Position numbers and translations under genes: made by a program. Shown one piece after another: positions 11,171 through 21,237 of a stretch of DNA of 64,000 bases (position 1 is the first letter of the stretch; every line of letters begins with the position of its first letter). Below the pieces are notes generated by a model. That model was not told where the DNA came from, searched no databases, and saw only the letters and a program-made list of their open reading frames with translations. The DNA is from Melastoma dodecandrum (lineage: Eukaryota > Streptophyta > Magnoliopsida > Myrtales > Melastomataceae), in the NCBI GenBank assembly GCA_029817715.1, contig JARUPY010000531.1, forward strand, positions 1-64,000, in the 5' to 3' direction.

Positions 11171-11929
11171 TCAGTGCCGCGTCGCAAGGGCCGAGCCGAT
11201 GAAGGCGATGCCCGATGCGGTCAGGAGCAGCAGGACCACCCGGCGGAAGGTCGCCTCACTGATGCCGAGGTAGACTCGCGTTCCCAGGAAGGTTGGGATC
11301 AGCATGCTCGGGAGGACGATGGCGAGCATCGGCAGCGCCGCTGCGGTGAGCAGGCCTGTCGCGATGTAGGAAACGACAGTCACGGCAAGCATGGTCAGAT
11401 TAAAGTTCTGGATGACCGCCCGCTGGGTGTCGCGCTCGTAGCCGCGCAGGGTGCACCACAGGGTCGGCACCGTGCCGGTGAAGCCCCCGAGCCCGCCGAG
11501 CAGCCCGCCGCTGAGTCCGATCGCGGCGTCGGCGAGACGCCCCCCTGAGGTGATCCTCGGCAGGTTGCGCGCCAGCAGCATCGCCGGACACCAGATCACG
11601 AGCAGCACGCCGATGATGGCCTTGAACAGAGTGATGTCGAGGTGGGGCAGCAGGAAAACGCCAAGCGGCACGCCGGCGAGGCCGCCCAGAACGAAGGGCG
11701 CGAGCCTCTGCCGGTCGAACCCGCGGCGCACGGAGACGGCGGCCACGAGTTGCCCGGTGAAGGCCCCGGCGACAGCGAGCACCGCCGCGAGTTTCGGGTC
11801 GAGAACCCAGGCCCAGAATGACATGGCCACGAGGCCGAAGGCGAAGCCGGAAAGGCCCTGGACGAAGCCGGCTGAGGCGGAGCCGAGGGCGACCACGAGG
11901 AGAGTGAAGAAACTCATTCCCGTCTTCAA
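11171..11929 (-). CDS. TauE/SafE-family transporter
   Basis: 252-residue inner-membrane protein of the TauE/SafE (sulfite/organosulfonate exporter) family. About eight hydrophobic segments are visible, and the two family repeats begin with the glycine-rich helices GFVQGLSGFAFGLVAM and GGLLGGLGGFTGTVPTLW. The substrate cannot be read from sequence; anions such as sulfite or sulfoacetate are usual. It sits between ftsH and glmM on the same strand, a place where glmM often follows ftsH directly or with folP, so it looks like an insertion into a conserved block. Confidence 0.88.
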   Translation of the reverse strand: MKTGMSFFTLLVVALGSASAGFVQGLSGFAFGLVAMSFWAWVLDPKLAAVLAVAGAFTGQLVAAVSVRRGFDRQRLAPFVLGGLAGVPLGVFLLPHLDITLFKAIIGVLLVIWCPAMLLARNLPRITSGGRLADAAIGLSGGLLGGLGGFTGTVPTLWCTLRGYERDTQRAVIQNFNLTMLAVTVVSYIATGLLTAAALPMLAIVLPSMLIPTFLGTRVYLGISEATFRRVVLLLLTASGIAFIGSALATRH

Positions 11930-12036
11930 AGACCTGCGTTACCGGAAAGCCAAGCTTTGAGAGATCGACGACGAACATCCGGCACGGTCTGTCACCAGAC
12001 CTCGCCGTGCACGCGAAGCAAGGTGTGACGCCCCAA

Positions 12037-12065
12037 CGAAAAGGGGCGCCCGTGGGCGCCCCTCG
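12037..12065 (-). terminator. ftsH intrinsic terminator
   Basis: A perfect 9-bp GC stem (12043-12051 with 12054-12062, only 2 nt between the arms) is followed on the minus strand by TTTTCG. It lies 21 bp past the ftsH stop and is a convincing end for the pal-cpoB-tilS-ftsH transcript. Confidence 0.8.
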
Positions 12066-12085
12066 TGTCGATCTTAACCGGTCGC

Positions 12086-12802
12086 TCAAGCCTGCGGCTG
12101 AGGCTCGTACCCGCCGTCATTTTCCTTCGGCCGACCGCGACCGGCCGACGGAACGGATGACGACCGGGCCGGAGTCGACGGCGTGTCCCCGCCATCGCGG
12201 ATCGGGGGCTGGCCGTTGAGCAGGTTGCGGATCTCGTCGCCGCTGAGCGTCTCGTATTCGAGCAGGCCCTGAGCAAGGGACTCGAGATCGTCCTTACGCT
12301 CGGCAAGAATGCGGCGCGCTTCTTCCAGGCCGGCCTCGACCAGACGGCGCACTTCGGCGTCGATCTTCTGAGCGGTCGCCTCGGACACCGACTGCTGCCG
12401 GCCCATCGACATGCCGAGGAAAACCTCGTCCTGGTTCTCGCCGTAGGACACGGTGCCGAGTTCGGGGCTGAAACCCCAGCGCGTCACCATCATCTTCGCA
12501 AGGCGGGTCGCCTGCTCGATGTCCGATTGGGCGCCCGAGGTCACCTTCTCGGCGCCGAAGATGATCTCCTCGGCGACGCGGCCGCCCATCATGATGGCAA
12601 GACGTGACGTCATCTGCTCGAGCGACATCGACAGCTTGTCGCGCTCCGGCAACTGCATCACCATGCCGAGCGCGCGTCCGCGCGGAATGATCGTCGCCTT
12701 GTGGATCGGGTCGGTAGCGATGACGTTGAGGCCGACGATCGCATGGCCGCCCTCGTGATAGGCGGTCAGCAACTTCTCTTCCTCGGTCATGACCAGCGAC
12801 TT

Positions 12803-12835
<33 letters not shown>

Positions 12836-14008
12836 CTCTTCGAACTCGGCCATGGTGACGATGCGCTTATTGCGACGGGCGGCGAGCAGGGCCGATTCGT
12901 TGACGAGGTTCATCAGGTCCGCGCCCGAGAAGCCGGGCGTGCCGCGGGCGATGGTCTTCAGATTGACGTCCGGCGCCAGCGGCACCTTGCGGACATGCAC
13001 CTTCAGGATCTGCTCGCGGCCCACCACGTCCGGGTTCGGCACCACGACCTGGCGGTCGAAGCGACCGGGACGCAGCAGTGCCGGATCGAGGATGTCCGGA
13101 CGGTTGGTCGCTGCGATCAGGATGACGCCGAGGTTGGTCTCGAAACCATCCATCTCGACCAGCATCTGGTTGAGGGTCTGCTCGCGCTCGTCGTTGCCGC
13201 CGCCTAGGCCGGCGCCACGGTGCCGGCCGACCGCGTCGATCTCATCGATGAAGATGATGCAAGGCGCATTTTTCTTGCCCTGCTCGAACATGTCGCGCAC
13301 CCGGCTGGCGCCGACGCCGACAAACATTTCCACAAAATCCGAGCCGGAGATGGTGAAAAAGGGCACCTTGGCGTCACCGGCGACGGCGCGGGCGATGAGC
13401 GTCTTACCCGTGCCGGGGGGGACCACGAGGAGCACGCCGCGCGGGATCCGGCCGCCGAGGCGCTGGAACTTCTGCGGGTCGCGGAGGAATTCCACGATCT
13501 CCTGGAGATCCTCCTTGGCCTCCTCGACGCCCGCGACGTCGTCGAACGACACGCGGCCGTGGGCCTCGTTCAGGAGCTTGGCCTTCGACTTGCCGAATCC
13601 CATGGCCCGGCCAGCGCCGGACTGCATCTGGCGCGACAGGAAGATCCAGGCGCCGATGAAGACCAGAATCGGCAGCCAGCTCACGAGAAGCTGGATGAAC
13701 CAGGGGGTGTTGTCGGACGGGGGCCGCGCGGTGATCTGCACGCCCTTGGCCTGGAGCTTGGAGACCAGGCTCGGGTCGTTGGGCGCGTAGCTGGTGAAGT
13801 TGCCGCCGCCCACATAGGTGCCCGACACATCCTGCCCGGAGATCACCACCGATTGGATCTTGCCGGCATCCGCGTCGTTGAGGAGCTGGCTGTAGGCGAT
13901 CTCGCTGCCGCCGCCCCGGTGCCCTGGATTCTGAAAGAGCGTCACGAGGGCGAGCACAAGCAGGAAGATGACGACCCACAAGGCGAAGTTGCGGAAATTC
14001 GGGTTCAT
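12086..14008 (-). CDS. ftsH: ATP-dependent zinc metalloprotease FtsH
   Basis: 640-residue membrane-anchored AAA+ protease that degrades membrane and short-lived cytosolic proteins. Two transmembrane helices flank a periplasmic domain (residues ~8-25 and ~105-125). The AAA module has Walker [16 protein letters not shown], the pore [14 protein letters not shown] and the arginine-finger segment RPGRFDRQ. The zinc site HEGGHA follows. Oddity: Walker A reads VPPGTGKT, with Val196 (codon GTC, plus-strand 13421-13423) where the family has Gly (GPPGTGKT). A single G-to-T change explains it. I chose the start at 14008 ([16 protein letters not shown] upstream) over the longer frame. tilS ends 64 bp upstream, so the two are probably cotranscribed. 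Confidence 0.96.
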
Positions 14009-14072
14009 CGATCGATCCTTGGCGCGCGCGGTCCCCCAGATGGCCCTCGCGCAACAGCGCCAGCCCGTCCGA

Positions 14073-15137
14073 TCACGCTTCGCCAATGTAGGCGGGGGGG
14101 TCTTCGTTGCCAAGTAAGTCGGGCGTGGGTGCCGCAGTCCCGGCACTCTTCCTTGGGGGTGCGGGGACAAACGTCACCCGCCGCGCCGCATCCACGGCGA
14201 TCACCAGTCCCGCCAGCGTCCGCCTCAGGGTTTCGCCCCGCCTTAGGGAGGGCAGCAGGGCTTGAAAGACGAGGGATTCGAGCCGTTCGAGCCGTCGTGT
14301 CCCGCCGCCCGCACGGTCGAGGGCTTGGTCGAGGCAACGCAGCACCACGGCCTCCGGCAGGGTGGCAAGGATCCGGCCGTCGAGTTGGAGGCGGGCCGCG
14401 CCGGGAGGGAGCGTCGCGGCCATTAGCGCGCGAGAGGCGGCCTCCTGCAAGGCCGCTTCGTCGCGGGCGGCCCGTTCCGCGAGCCGTGCCAGCCTGGCGT
14501 TGGTGAGCCCCCCGGCCGCGAGCGTTGCGGCCGCCGCCCGCAGGCGGGCGCGGGCGAAGCGGGGATCGGAATTGGAGGGGTCGCGAACGAAGGGCAGGTC
14601 ACGCGCCGTACACCACGCGACGAGGATGGCCTTGTCGATCCCGAGGAACGGTCGGCCGAGGACGAGGCCGGGCGCCAGGGCGCGCTCGGCCCGCATCCCG
14701 GCGAGCCCCGCCAAAGCGCTGCCGGCTGCAAGCCGCATCAGGACGGTTTCAGCTTGGTCGTCGCGCGTATGGGCCGTGAGCAGCAAGCCCGCGCCGCACC
14801 TCGTCGCATGGTCGGCCAGGAGGTTGTAGCGCGCGTTCCTCGCCGCATCCTGCAAACCCGCCGAGGGTTTGTCGTCCGTCCAGGGAAGAATCGCGTGCGG
14901 GAGACCGAGCGCGGCGCAGGTCCGCGCCACAGCCCCGGCCTCGTCGGCCGCCTCGGAACGCAGGCGGTGATCCACCGTGGCAACCCGGAGGGACGCAGGC
15001 CCCTTCAGCGTCGCGGCGGCGTGGAGCAAGGCCGTCGAATCCGGTCCGCCGGAGACCGCGAGAAGGACCGTGTCCGCCCTCGACCCGTCGAGCCAAGGGC
15101 GGAGCGCGTCGAGGACGGGGTCGCCCGCTTCGCTCAC
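14073..15137 (-). CDS. tilS: tRNA(Ile)-lysidine synthase TilS
   Basis: 354-residue cytosolic enzyme that converts C34 of tRNA-Ile(CAU) to lysidine using ATP. The PP-loop [15 protein letters not shown] is at residues ~27-41. Also visible are [27 protein letters not shown] and [15 protein letters not shown], all diagnostic of TilS. It begins with GTG at 15135-15137, overlapping the cpoB stop by GTGA, so translation is probably coupled. The C-terminal domain is short compared with the E. coli enzyme (432 residues), as is common in alphaproteobacteria. Confidence 0.94.
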   Translation of the reverse strand: MSEAGDPVLDALRPWLDGSRADTVLLAVSGGPDSTALLHAAATLKGPASLRVATVDHRLRSEAADEAGAVARTCAALGLPHAILPWTDDKPSAGLQDAARNARYNLLADHATRCGAGLLLTAHTRDDQAETVLMRLAAGSALAGLAGMRAERALAPGLVLGRPFLGIDKAILVAWCTARDLPFVRDPSNSDPRFARARLRAAAATLAAGGLTNARLARLAERAARDEAALQEAASRALMAATLPPGAARLQLDGRILATLPEAVVLRCLDQALDRAGGGTRRLERLESLVFQALLPSLRRGETLRRTLAGLVIAVDAARRVTFVPAPPRKSAGTAAPTPDLLGNEDPPAYIGEA

Positions 15138-16171
15138 GCGGCGCAGCGGGCGCGCTTCTGTTCCCGCGTCACGTTCTGCCGGACGTTCGCCGCCGCATTC
15201 GGGAACTTGCGCTCCAACTCCGCGAGCGTCGCGCAGGCTTGCTCCTTGGCGCCCAGCACGTTGAGCGAGACACCGAGCTTCAGCATCGCTTCCGGCGCCT
15301 GCGACGAGCGGGCATAATCGGTGGAAACCTTCAGGAACTGTTCCGCCGCCTCACGGGTCCGGCCCCGGGCAAGATAGCTCTCGCCGAGCCAGTAGGTCGC
15401 GCCGGCCACGCGTCCATCGCGGGGGTGGGATTGGATGAACTGCCGCAAGCTCATCTCCGCCTGCTCGTACTGCTTGGCACGGACCATGTCGACGGCGGCG
15501 TCGTATTCCGGCTCGGCATTGCCGGGGCGGGTCGCCGCGATGCTGTCGTTGGCGCGGGCCGTGGGATTGATCGCGCCGGTGCGGCGAGGCGGGTTCAGAT
15601 CGACGGGATCGTCGTAGCTGTCCGCGCCCATGCCGGCGCCGTTATCCTCGATGGCGGCGCGGGGGAGTGGGATCGGGCCGTCCTCCGCCTCGGCTTCGGC
15701 GGATTCGCGGGCCGGGAGCGGAGCCGACGGTGCCGTTGTCCCGAGCTGCATCGGAGCGCCGGGCGCGTTCGGATTTTCCGAAGGGTCGAAGGCGTCGCCC
15801 CGCTTCTCGCGCTTGGCCGGAGCCGGGTTGAAGCCCGGATTGCCGCCGTTCACCGCCCCTGCGGCGGGCGGAGGGGTGGTCGCGGCGGGGGCGGGAGCCC
15901 TCGACGGTTTGGCGGCGGGTGCCGCGGACGCAGCGCCGCCCTTCCCCTCGTTGAAGCGGAAATCGACATCCTCCTGGAACTTGCGCAGCTGCTCCTTGAG
16001 TTGGCGGTTCTCGTACTGGAGGGTTTCGATCTGCCCGGCCATCGTCCGGGACTGGCTTTCGAGGCGGCCCAGGCGGACCACCAGTTCGGAGGCATCCTGC
16101 GCGGCGGCAGGGCCGAGGAGCGCCGGCAGCATCACGGTCGCGGCGAGGAGGGTGCGGAGACGGACTGGCAT
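15134..16171 (-). CDS. cpoB: Tol-Pal coordinator CpoB (YbgF)
   Basis: 345-residue periplasmic protein that coordinates outer-membrane constriction with peptidoglycan synthesis during division. The chosen start at 16171 gives a signal peptide (MPVRLRTLLAATVMLPALLG, AAA cleavage region). A coiled coil follows (SQSRTMAGQIETLQYENRQL), then a long Pro/Ala-rich linker (residues ~75-200) and C-terminal TPR repeats with YDAAVDMVRAKQYEQAEMSL, YWLGESYLARGRTREAAEQF and the family's PEAMLKLGVSLNVLG. It lies between pal and tilS, the classic location. Confidence 0.92.
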   Translation of the reverse strand: MPVRLRTLLAATVMLPALLGPAAAQDASELVVRLGRLESQSRTMAGQIETLQYENRQLKEQLRKFQEDVDFRFNEGKGGAASAAPAAKPSRAPAPAATTPPPAAGAVNGGNPGFNPAPAKREKRGDAFDPSENPNAPGAPMQLGTTAPSAPLPARESAEAEAEDGPIPLPRAAIEDNGAGMGADSYDDPVDLNPPRRTGAINPTARANDSIAATRPGNAEPEYDAAVDMVRAKQYEQAEMSLRQFIQSHPRDGRVAGATYWLGESYLARGRTREAAEQFLKVSTDYARSSQAPEAMLKLGVSLNVLGAKEQACATLAELERKFPNAAANVRQNVTREQKRARCAA

Positions 16172-16318
16172 GGGGCTCGACTTGCGATCGACTGGCAATG
16201 CCGGGCCCGAGGGCTTGGCCCGGTGCGCTACCCCGCGCCGAACCGGCATCCGCTTCGGAAGGGGAGCGCTCTAGCAGAAGCGCCCCTCCGCGGCAAAATG
16301 ACGGCCGAGCTCGCGTTT

Positions 16319-16840
16319 TCAGGCGCCGGCGCCGCGATCGAGCACGATCACCGCACGACGGTTCTGCGACCAGCAGGAGATGTCGTTGCACACCGCCACC
16401 GGACGCTCCTTGCCGTAGGAGACGGTCCGCATCCGGTTGGCACCGATGCCGCGCGACGACAGGTAATCGAGCACGGACTGCGCCCGGCGGGCACCCAGCG
16501 AGAAGTTGTATTCGCGGGTGCCGCGCTCATCGGCATGGCCCTCGATCAGGAAGCTGTAACGCGGGTAACGCTGAAGCCACGCGGCCTGCTTGTCGAGGGT
16601 GGCCGTGGCGGTGGGGGTCAGATCGGTCGAGTCCGACTCGAAGAACACCCGGTCGCCGACATTGACGACGAAGTCCTGCGCGCTGCCCGGTGTTCCGGCG
16701 CCGCCATTGGCACCGTTGGCGCCGTAGGCCGAGGCGTCGGCGAGGTCGCTGTCCTTGCTGCACGCGCCGAGGCCGAGGGCGGCGCAGATGGAGAGGCCGA
16801 TGGCGGCGGCGCGCAGGCGCCGGAGGGAAATCGCGGGCAT
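16319..16840 (-). CDS. pal: Peptidoglycan-associated lipoprotein Pal
   Basis: 173-residue outer-membrane lipoprotein of the Tol-Pal system. Lipobox LGLGAC sits near residue 26, a Gly/Ala/Asn-rich linker follows, and then the OmpA-like peptidoglycan-binding domain: VFFESDSTDLTPTA, LIEGHADERGTREYN (the diaminopimelate-binding Asp and Arg region), LGARRAQSVLDYL and RRAVIVLD. tolB, normally immediately upstream, is absent; the next leftward gene upstream is WcbI-like, beyond a 200-bp gap. The rest of the Tol cluster must lie elsewhere. Confidence 0.95.
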   Translation of the reverse strand: MPAISLRRLRAAAIGLSICAALGLGACSKDSDLADASAYGANGANGGAGTPGSAQDFVVNVGDRVFFESDSTDLTPTATATLDKQAAWLQRYPRYSFLIEGHADERGTREYNFSLGARRAQSVLDYLSSRGIGANRMRTVSYGKERPVAVCNDISCWSQNRRAVIVLDRGAGA

Positions 16841-17072
16841 CGTCTTTCAAAACTCCTCGGGCGGTGCCGAAGGCCGGCGGAAGGTCTTCGAGGCGAAACC
16901 GCGGACGCGTGTCTGCGTCATCTCCTACGCCCGGATGGTTAAGCGCGGGTTGTCCTCGGCCTCGCCGGGACACATCCGCCGGACCGGCGCGCTGCGGCGT
17001 GCGACGGCGCACCCGCTCGGCTTTGAGACACGCGGAATGCGGCTCCGTCGCGGCGAAGACGCCACGACGGCG

Positions 17073-18096
17073 TCACCTCGACCGGAAGAGATCGACGATC
17101 CCGGGGGTGGCGAGCCACGCCTCGACACGGGGGCAGCGCAGAGCCTCGACGGTGGTGGCATCGTAGAGGGCGAAGCATGCGGCGAGGAAGCCGGGCAGGT
17201 CGTACAGCACGGGAAACGCATCGCCCCGTACCCGCGCCTTGAACAGATACGCGCCGGTGGCGCAGAACTGCGCGGCCACGGGCGGATAGACCGGCCAGAT
17301 CACGTCCTGCACCAGTTCGTCCCCGAGGTAATCCTCCACGGCGACCGGCATCGGCTCGATCCCGGATTCCCGCAGGAGCCGTTGGGCGATGTCGCCCACC
17401 ACGAAGGCCTTCGGGTGATTCATCAGGTGCATGAAGGCGCCGCGCCTCGCCCAGCGGGTTAGTTCGCGCTCCAGCGGGAAGCCGATCTGCGCGGAGGGCC
17501 GCCAGCAATTCGTGGGCGGCCGGGTTCCACTGGTCCAGGTAGCCGAGCCGGGCGAACACGTCCTCGCGGAACAGCGCGGCCGTGTGGGCCACACTCAGCT
17601 TCATGCGGTGCGCGGCCAGCACGATGGCCGAGTGGTATTGCCCAAGGGGGGAGGGGGCGAGCTTCAGGGTCGCGAGGTCCGAGGCCGCGCCGGCATAGAC
17701 CATGTCCGGGTGGACGGCCGAGAAGACGATGGACGGGACCGGAGCGACCCGGGGGGCGTGCTCGCGCAGCTTTTCGCTGCCCCCGCCGGGCAGCAGGCCC
17801 GCCGGAAAGGCTTGGCTGAAGACGAAATCGTATGGCTCTATGGTCCGGACGAGGCCGTCGAGGTCGCCATGATCGCGTTTCAGCGACCCCATGGACAGGT
17901 AGCGGACGGGGCTCGTCGGTGCCAGAAGCTCAAGAGCGCGGGCAATGCCCCTCGCTTGGCAATTGCCGAGGATCGCGATTGAAGGCCCCGTGCGGGTCGG
18001 TTCGTCCCGCGTGCGATTCCGCCATGCTGTCGCCCAGGAGGTGGCCGACAGGGACAGCGCGCTGCGAGCGCGACGGGGCAGGTCGGTCAGGGCCAA
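17073..18096 (-). CDS. WcbI-like putative polysaccharide acetyltransferase, one frameshift
   Basis: About 341 residues matching the WcbI family, putative acetyltransferases of capsule biosynthesis. The hallmark N-terminal strand and cysteine loop SIAILGNCQARGIARAL is at ~40-56. Further family segments are YDFVFSQAF, HPDMVYAG, FNHP-like LMNHPKAFVVGDIAQRLL and the C-terminal YLGDELVQDVIWPVYPPVA. The frame shifts near 17497 (a gggcc run) and resumes cleanly. The catalytic residues and acceptor are not established for the family. It is divergent from the GSCFA-domain gene across 69 bp, suggesting shared control and a joint surface-glycan role (inference). Confidence 0.75.
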
Positions 18097-18165
18097 GGGG
18101 CGCGCCGGTCTTGAGCGGAGAGCGGTGGCGACGTAATCCGCCCGCGCGACTGGGGAAGGTCAGAG

Positions 18166-19233
18166 ATGGCGTTAAATCCGTATACGGGTCTACCGGCCGA
18201 GCGATTCTGGCGCAAGGTCGTGACCAACGTGCCGCCCTTTGCTGTCAATCCGCACCCGAAGGGCAGTTTCGCCATCGCGCCGACCGACAAGGTCGCCACG
18301 GGCGGGTCCTGCTTTGCCCAGCGGGTGGCGGAGGCGGTGCGCGGCGCCGGGTTCAACTATTATCTCACCGAGCCGCCGCCCCCCGGCATGAGCGAGGCGG
18401 AGGCCAATGCCCGCCAGTTCGGTACCTTCTCGGCGCGATACGGCAACCTCTACTACACGCGTCAGTTCGTGCAGCTCTTCGATCGAGCCTATGGCCGCTA
18501 CGAGCCTGAATTGACCGCATGGCGCCGGGACGACGGACGATTCGTCGACCCCTTCCGGCCCACGGTCGAGCCCGGCGGGTTCGCCACCGAGGCGGAGGTG
18601 ATCGCGGCGCGGGGCGCCCACCTTGCCGCCGTGCGTCACCTGTTCGAGACCCTCGATGTGTTCGTGCTCACCCTCGGCCTCACCGAGGGATGGCGCTACC
18701 GGGCGGACGGGGCGGCCCTGCCGCTCGCCCCCGGCGTCGCGGGCGGTGAGTTCGACCCCGCGCTCTACGAATGCGTCAATGCCGGTGCGGCGGAGGTCCT
18801 CGCCGACCTCAACGGTTTCCTCGATCGGCTGTGGAGCGTGAACCCGGCGGCACGCGTGATTTTCACGGTGTCCCCCGTGCCGATGATCGCGACCTACATG
18901 GACCGGCACGTGATGGAGTCGACCAGCTACTCCAAATCCGTTCTGCGGGTCGCGGCGGGCGAGGTCGTGGCGCGCAACGATCCCCGGGCGGTGTATTTCC
19001 CCGCCTACGACATCGTCACCAGCAACGTGAATGCGGGGCGCTACTACAACGACGACCAGCGCACCATCAACGATGCCGGCGTGCGCCACGTCATGCGGCT
19101 GTTCCTCGCCACCTTCGCCGGCGACCGGGCTGCCGCCGCGCCGGTTCAGGCGCCGGTGGATCTCGCCGCCGAGTTCGAGGGCAATGCCGGCGTGATCTGC
19201 GATGAGGAGGAGATCGAGCGCAGCGTCGCCTGA
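18166..19233 (+). CDS. GSCFA-domain protein
   Basis: 355-residue protein with the GSCFA signature (ATGGSCFAQRVAEAV at ~44-58), an SGNH-hydrolase-like family found near polysaccharide genes. Also visible are QFGTFSARYGNLYYTRQFVQL, LTLGLTEGW, ECVNAGAAEVLADLNGFL, FTVSPVPMIATY and YFPAYDIV. The GSC serine and downstream SPVP and PAYD blocks fit an esterase or acyltransferase fold, but the activity is unproven. It is head-to-head with the WcbI-like gene. Confidence 0.85.
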   Translation: MALNPYTGLPAERFWRKVVTNVPPFAVNPHPKGSFAIAPTDKVATGGSCFAQRVAEAVRGAGFNYYLTEPPPPGMSEAEANARQFGTFSARYGNLYYTRQFVQLFDRAYGRYEPELTAWRRDDGRFVDPFRPTVEPGGFATEAEVIAARGAHLAAVRHLFETLDVFVLTLGLTEGWRYRADGAALPLAPGVAGGEFDPALYECVNAGAAEVLADLNGFLDRLWSVNPAARVIFTVSPVPMIATYMDRHVMESTSYSKSVLRVAAGEVVARNDPRAVYFPAYDIVTSNVNAGRYYNDDQRTINDAGVRHVMRLFLATFAGDRAAAAPVQAPVDLAAEFEGNAGVICDEEEIERSVA

Positions 19234-19356
19234 GGGGCGTCCGCTGATCCGGTTTTCTGGTGGGAAATCGGGGTCTATGCAGGGCGCTGCCTTGCACCTG
19301 AGGGAGGGCGCTCCCTCATCGCCTGGCCCGAAAGCCCTTCGGTCCCCGCAAACTCC

Positions 19357-19387
19357 CTTATCCCGAGGCGCAGCGCCTCAGGATAAG
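19357..19387. repeat. 31-bp inverted repeat between convergent genes
   Basis: Two 15-nt arms (19357-19371 and 19373-19387) pair with one mismatch around a single central base. It sits between the convergent GSCFA and 2-hydroxycarboxylate transporter genes. It looks like a dispersed palindromic (REP-like) element or bidirectional terminator; there is no T-tract, and copy number cannot be judged from this window. Confidence 0.5.
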
Positions 19388-19440
19388 GACAAGCGAGGAA
19401 GACCGCTCACTTCGCGATCTCGCGTTCAGGACCCCTTCGG

Positions 19441-20817
19441 TCAGCCGCCGATCCACTTCATGAACACGAGCGTGCCCGTCACCGTCAGCGCGCCACCGAT
19501 GCGCGTCGCGATCTGGGCGAAGGGCATCAGGGACATCCGATCGGCGGCGGTCAGGATCATCACGTCGCCCGTGCCGCCAAGGCCGCTGTGGCAGGCGTTC
19601 ACGATCGCGGTCTCGATCGGGTACATGTTGAGCGCCCGGCCGACGAAGAACCCCACGGTCATCAGTGTCGCGACGGTGCTGATGATGGTGATGAGGTTGA
19701 CCAGCGTGAACGCGGCCATCAGCTCCTTCCACGGTGTCAGGGCGACGCCGATGGCGAAGAGGAGTGGGTAGGTCATGCTGACCTGCACGAACTTGTAGAC
19801 GACGAAACCGCCCGCCTGGAGCCGGGGCGACACGGCGCGCGCGAGCTTCACCAGCACGGCGAGGAACAGCATCGCCACCGGGGCGGGCAGCCCCACGAGG
19901 TGGTGGCACATGACGCCGAGGAGGTAGAGCGTGATGGCGGTGAGGCCGGCGGCGCCGATGGTCGCCGGATCGATCGAGCCCCGCGCCGCCTCGGACTTCG
20001 CCTGGGCATCGGACGACTTGATCTCGTCCCCGTCCGGCTGCAACCGCCCGTTGCCGGTGAGGTGCGGATACTTCTTGCCGACGAAGTTCAGGATGCCGGA
20101 CAGGATGATCGCGGTGAGCGAGCCGAGCATCACCGGCGGCAGCACCTGCGCGAAGACCACGCCCTGCTGCATCCCCAGGATCGCCGCGTAGCCGATCGAC
20201 AGCGGGATCGCGCCCTCGCCGACGCCGCCGGCCATGATCGGCACGACGAGGAAGAAGAAGGTCTTGTAGGCGCCGATGCCGAGCATCGTGCCGACCAGGG
20301 TGCCGACGATGGCCGCCACCACGGAGCCGATGGCCAGCGGCGCGAAGATCTTCAGGAAGCCCTTGATCAGCACCTCGCGGTCCATGCCCAGGATCGAGCC
20401 GACGATGATGGTGGCAATGTAGATGTAGAGGAAGTTCGTGAACTTGGTGAAGTCGGTGATCGCCTTCTCCATCTGAGGCGGCACGAACTTATAGTAGACG
20501 AGCGCCGACGGGATGAAGGTCGCGAAGATCGCTCCGGCGCCGATATGCTTCAGGACGGGCAGCCGCTTGCCGATCTCGGCGCAGGTGAAGCCGCCGAGCG
20601 CCAGGACGGCGATCATCGTCGGCCCGTCCGGCTTGATCTCGCCCTCCTGCACCAGGATCACGAGGAGCACGGCGAGGATCGCGTAGATCGGAAGGGGGAT
20701 GATGCCGATCTTCGTGTCGATCAGCCGCCACCAGCCATCCGGCCAAAGGCGGCGAACGCCGGTCGTTCCGGGAACCTCCGCCGGGGTGGAACTGGTCGTC
20801 GACGCTGCGCTGTTCAT
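19441..20817 (-). CDS. 2-hydroxycarboxylate transporter family (CitS/MaeN-like)
   Basis: 458-residue inner-membrane secondary transporter, importing citrate, malate or related 2-hydroxycarboxylates with Na+ or H+. About 11 hydrophobic segments are present. The two reentrant-loop motifs of the family are clear: MAGGVGEGAIPLS (~195) and CHSGLGGTGDVMIL (~420). A central hydrophilic loop (LQPDGDEIKSSDAQAKSE) divides the halves. Which acid is carried cannot be told. No citrate lyase or two-component system is adjacent, so it probably serves assimilation rather than fermentation (inference). Confidence 0.9.
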   Translation of the reverse strand: MNSAASTTSSTPAEVPGTTGVRRLWPDGWWRLIDTKIGIIPLPIYAILAVLLVILVQEGEIKPDGPTMIAVLALGGFTCAEIGKRLPVLKHIGAGAIFATFIPSALVYYKFVPPQMEKAITDFTKFTNFLYIYIATIIVGSILGMDREVLIKGFLKIFAPLAIGSVVAAIVGTLVGTMLGIGAYKTFFFLVVPIMAGGVGEGAIPLSIGYAAILGMQQGVVFAQVLPPVMLGSLTAIILSGILNFVGKKYPHLTGNGRLQPDGDEIKSSDAQAKSEAARGSIDPATIGAAGLTAITLYLLGVMCHHLVGLPAPVAMLFLAVLVKLARAVSPRLQAGGFVVYKFVQVSMTYPLLFAIGVALTPWKELMAAFTLVNLITIISTVATLMTVGFFVGRALNMYPIETAIVNACHSGLGGTGDVMILTAADRMSLMPFAQIATRIGGALTVTGTLVFMKWIGG

Positions 20818-21138
20818 CCCTGTCCTCCGGGATCCGGCTTCTCACGGGCCGGTCAACTTCACAGCCTCGTGTCCGAATCCGGCTCATGTCGAGACCGTTC
20901 TTAAGCTTCCCCGCTCCGTCGTCAGGTCTCCCGAGGGAGATCGCCGGGTCGTCGGGAAAGGAACGAGGTGCTTCGACCGGCCGGGGATGAGATAACGGAG
21001 TGAGACTGCGACTTCCTTTGGCGTACCAGCGCCTTCAAGCCGTCGCAATGCAGCAACGGCAACAATGAACTGCTACTGTAGTGCCTGCGCTGGGGTGAAA
21101 TATACCGGCCTGCAGAGAGCCGATTGACGGGTATGGGC

Positions 21139-21175
21139 AAAACAAAAAGGGCCCGGCTCGAGAGCCGGGCCCGAA
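21139..21175 (-). terminator. Porin intrinsic terminator
   Basis: A perfect 11-bp GC stem (21149-21159 with 21162-21172) is followed on the minus strand by TTTTTGTTTT. It lies 63 bp past the porin stop. This is a textbook rho-independent terminator. Confidence 0.9.
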
Positions 21176-21237
21176 GGTCCGTGTGTCACGGGGACCATGC
21201 CGAAGCCGGGAGATCGCCTCCCGGCTCCGTTGATTGC

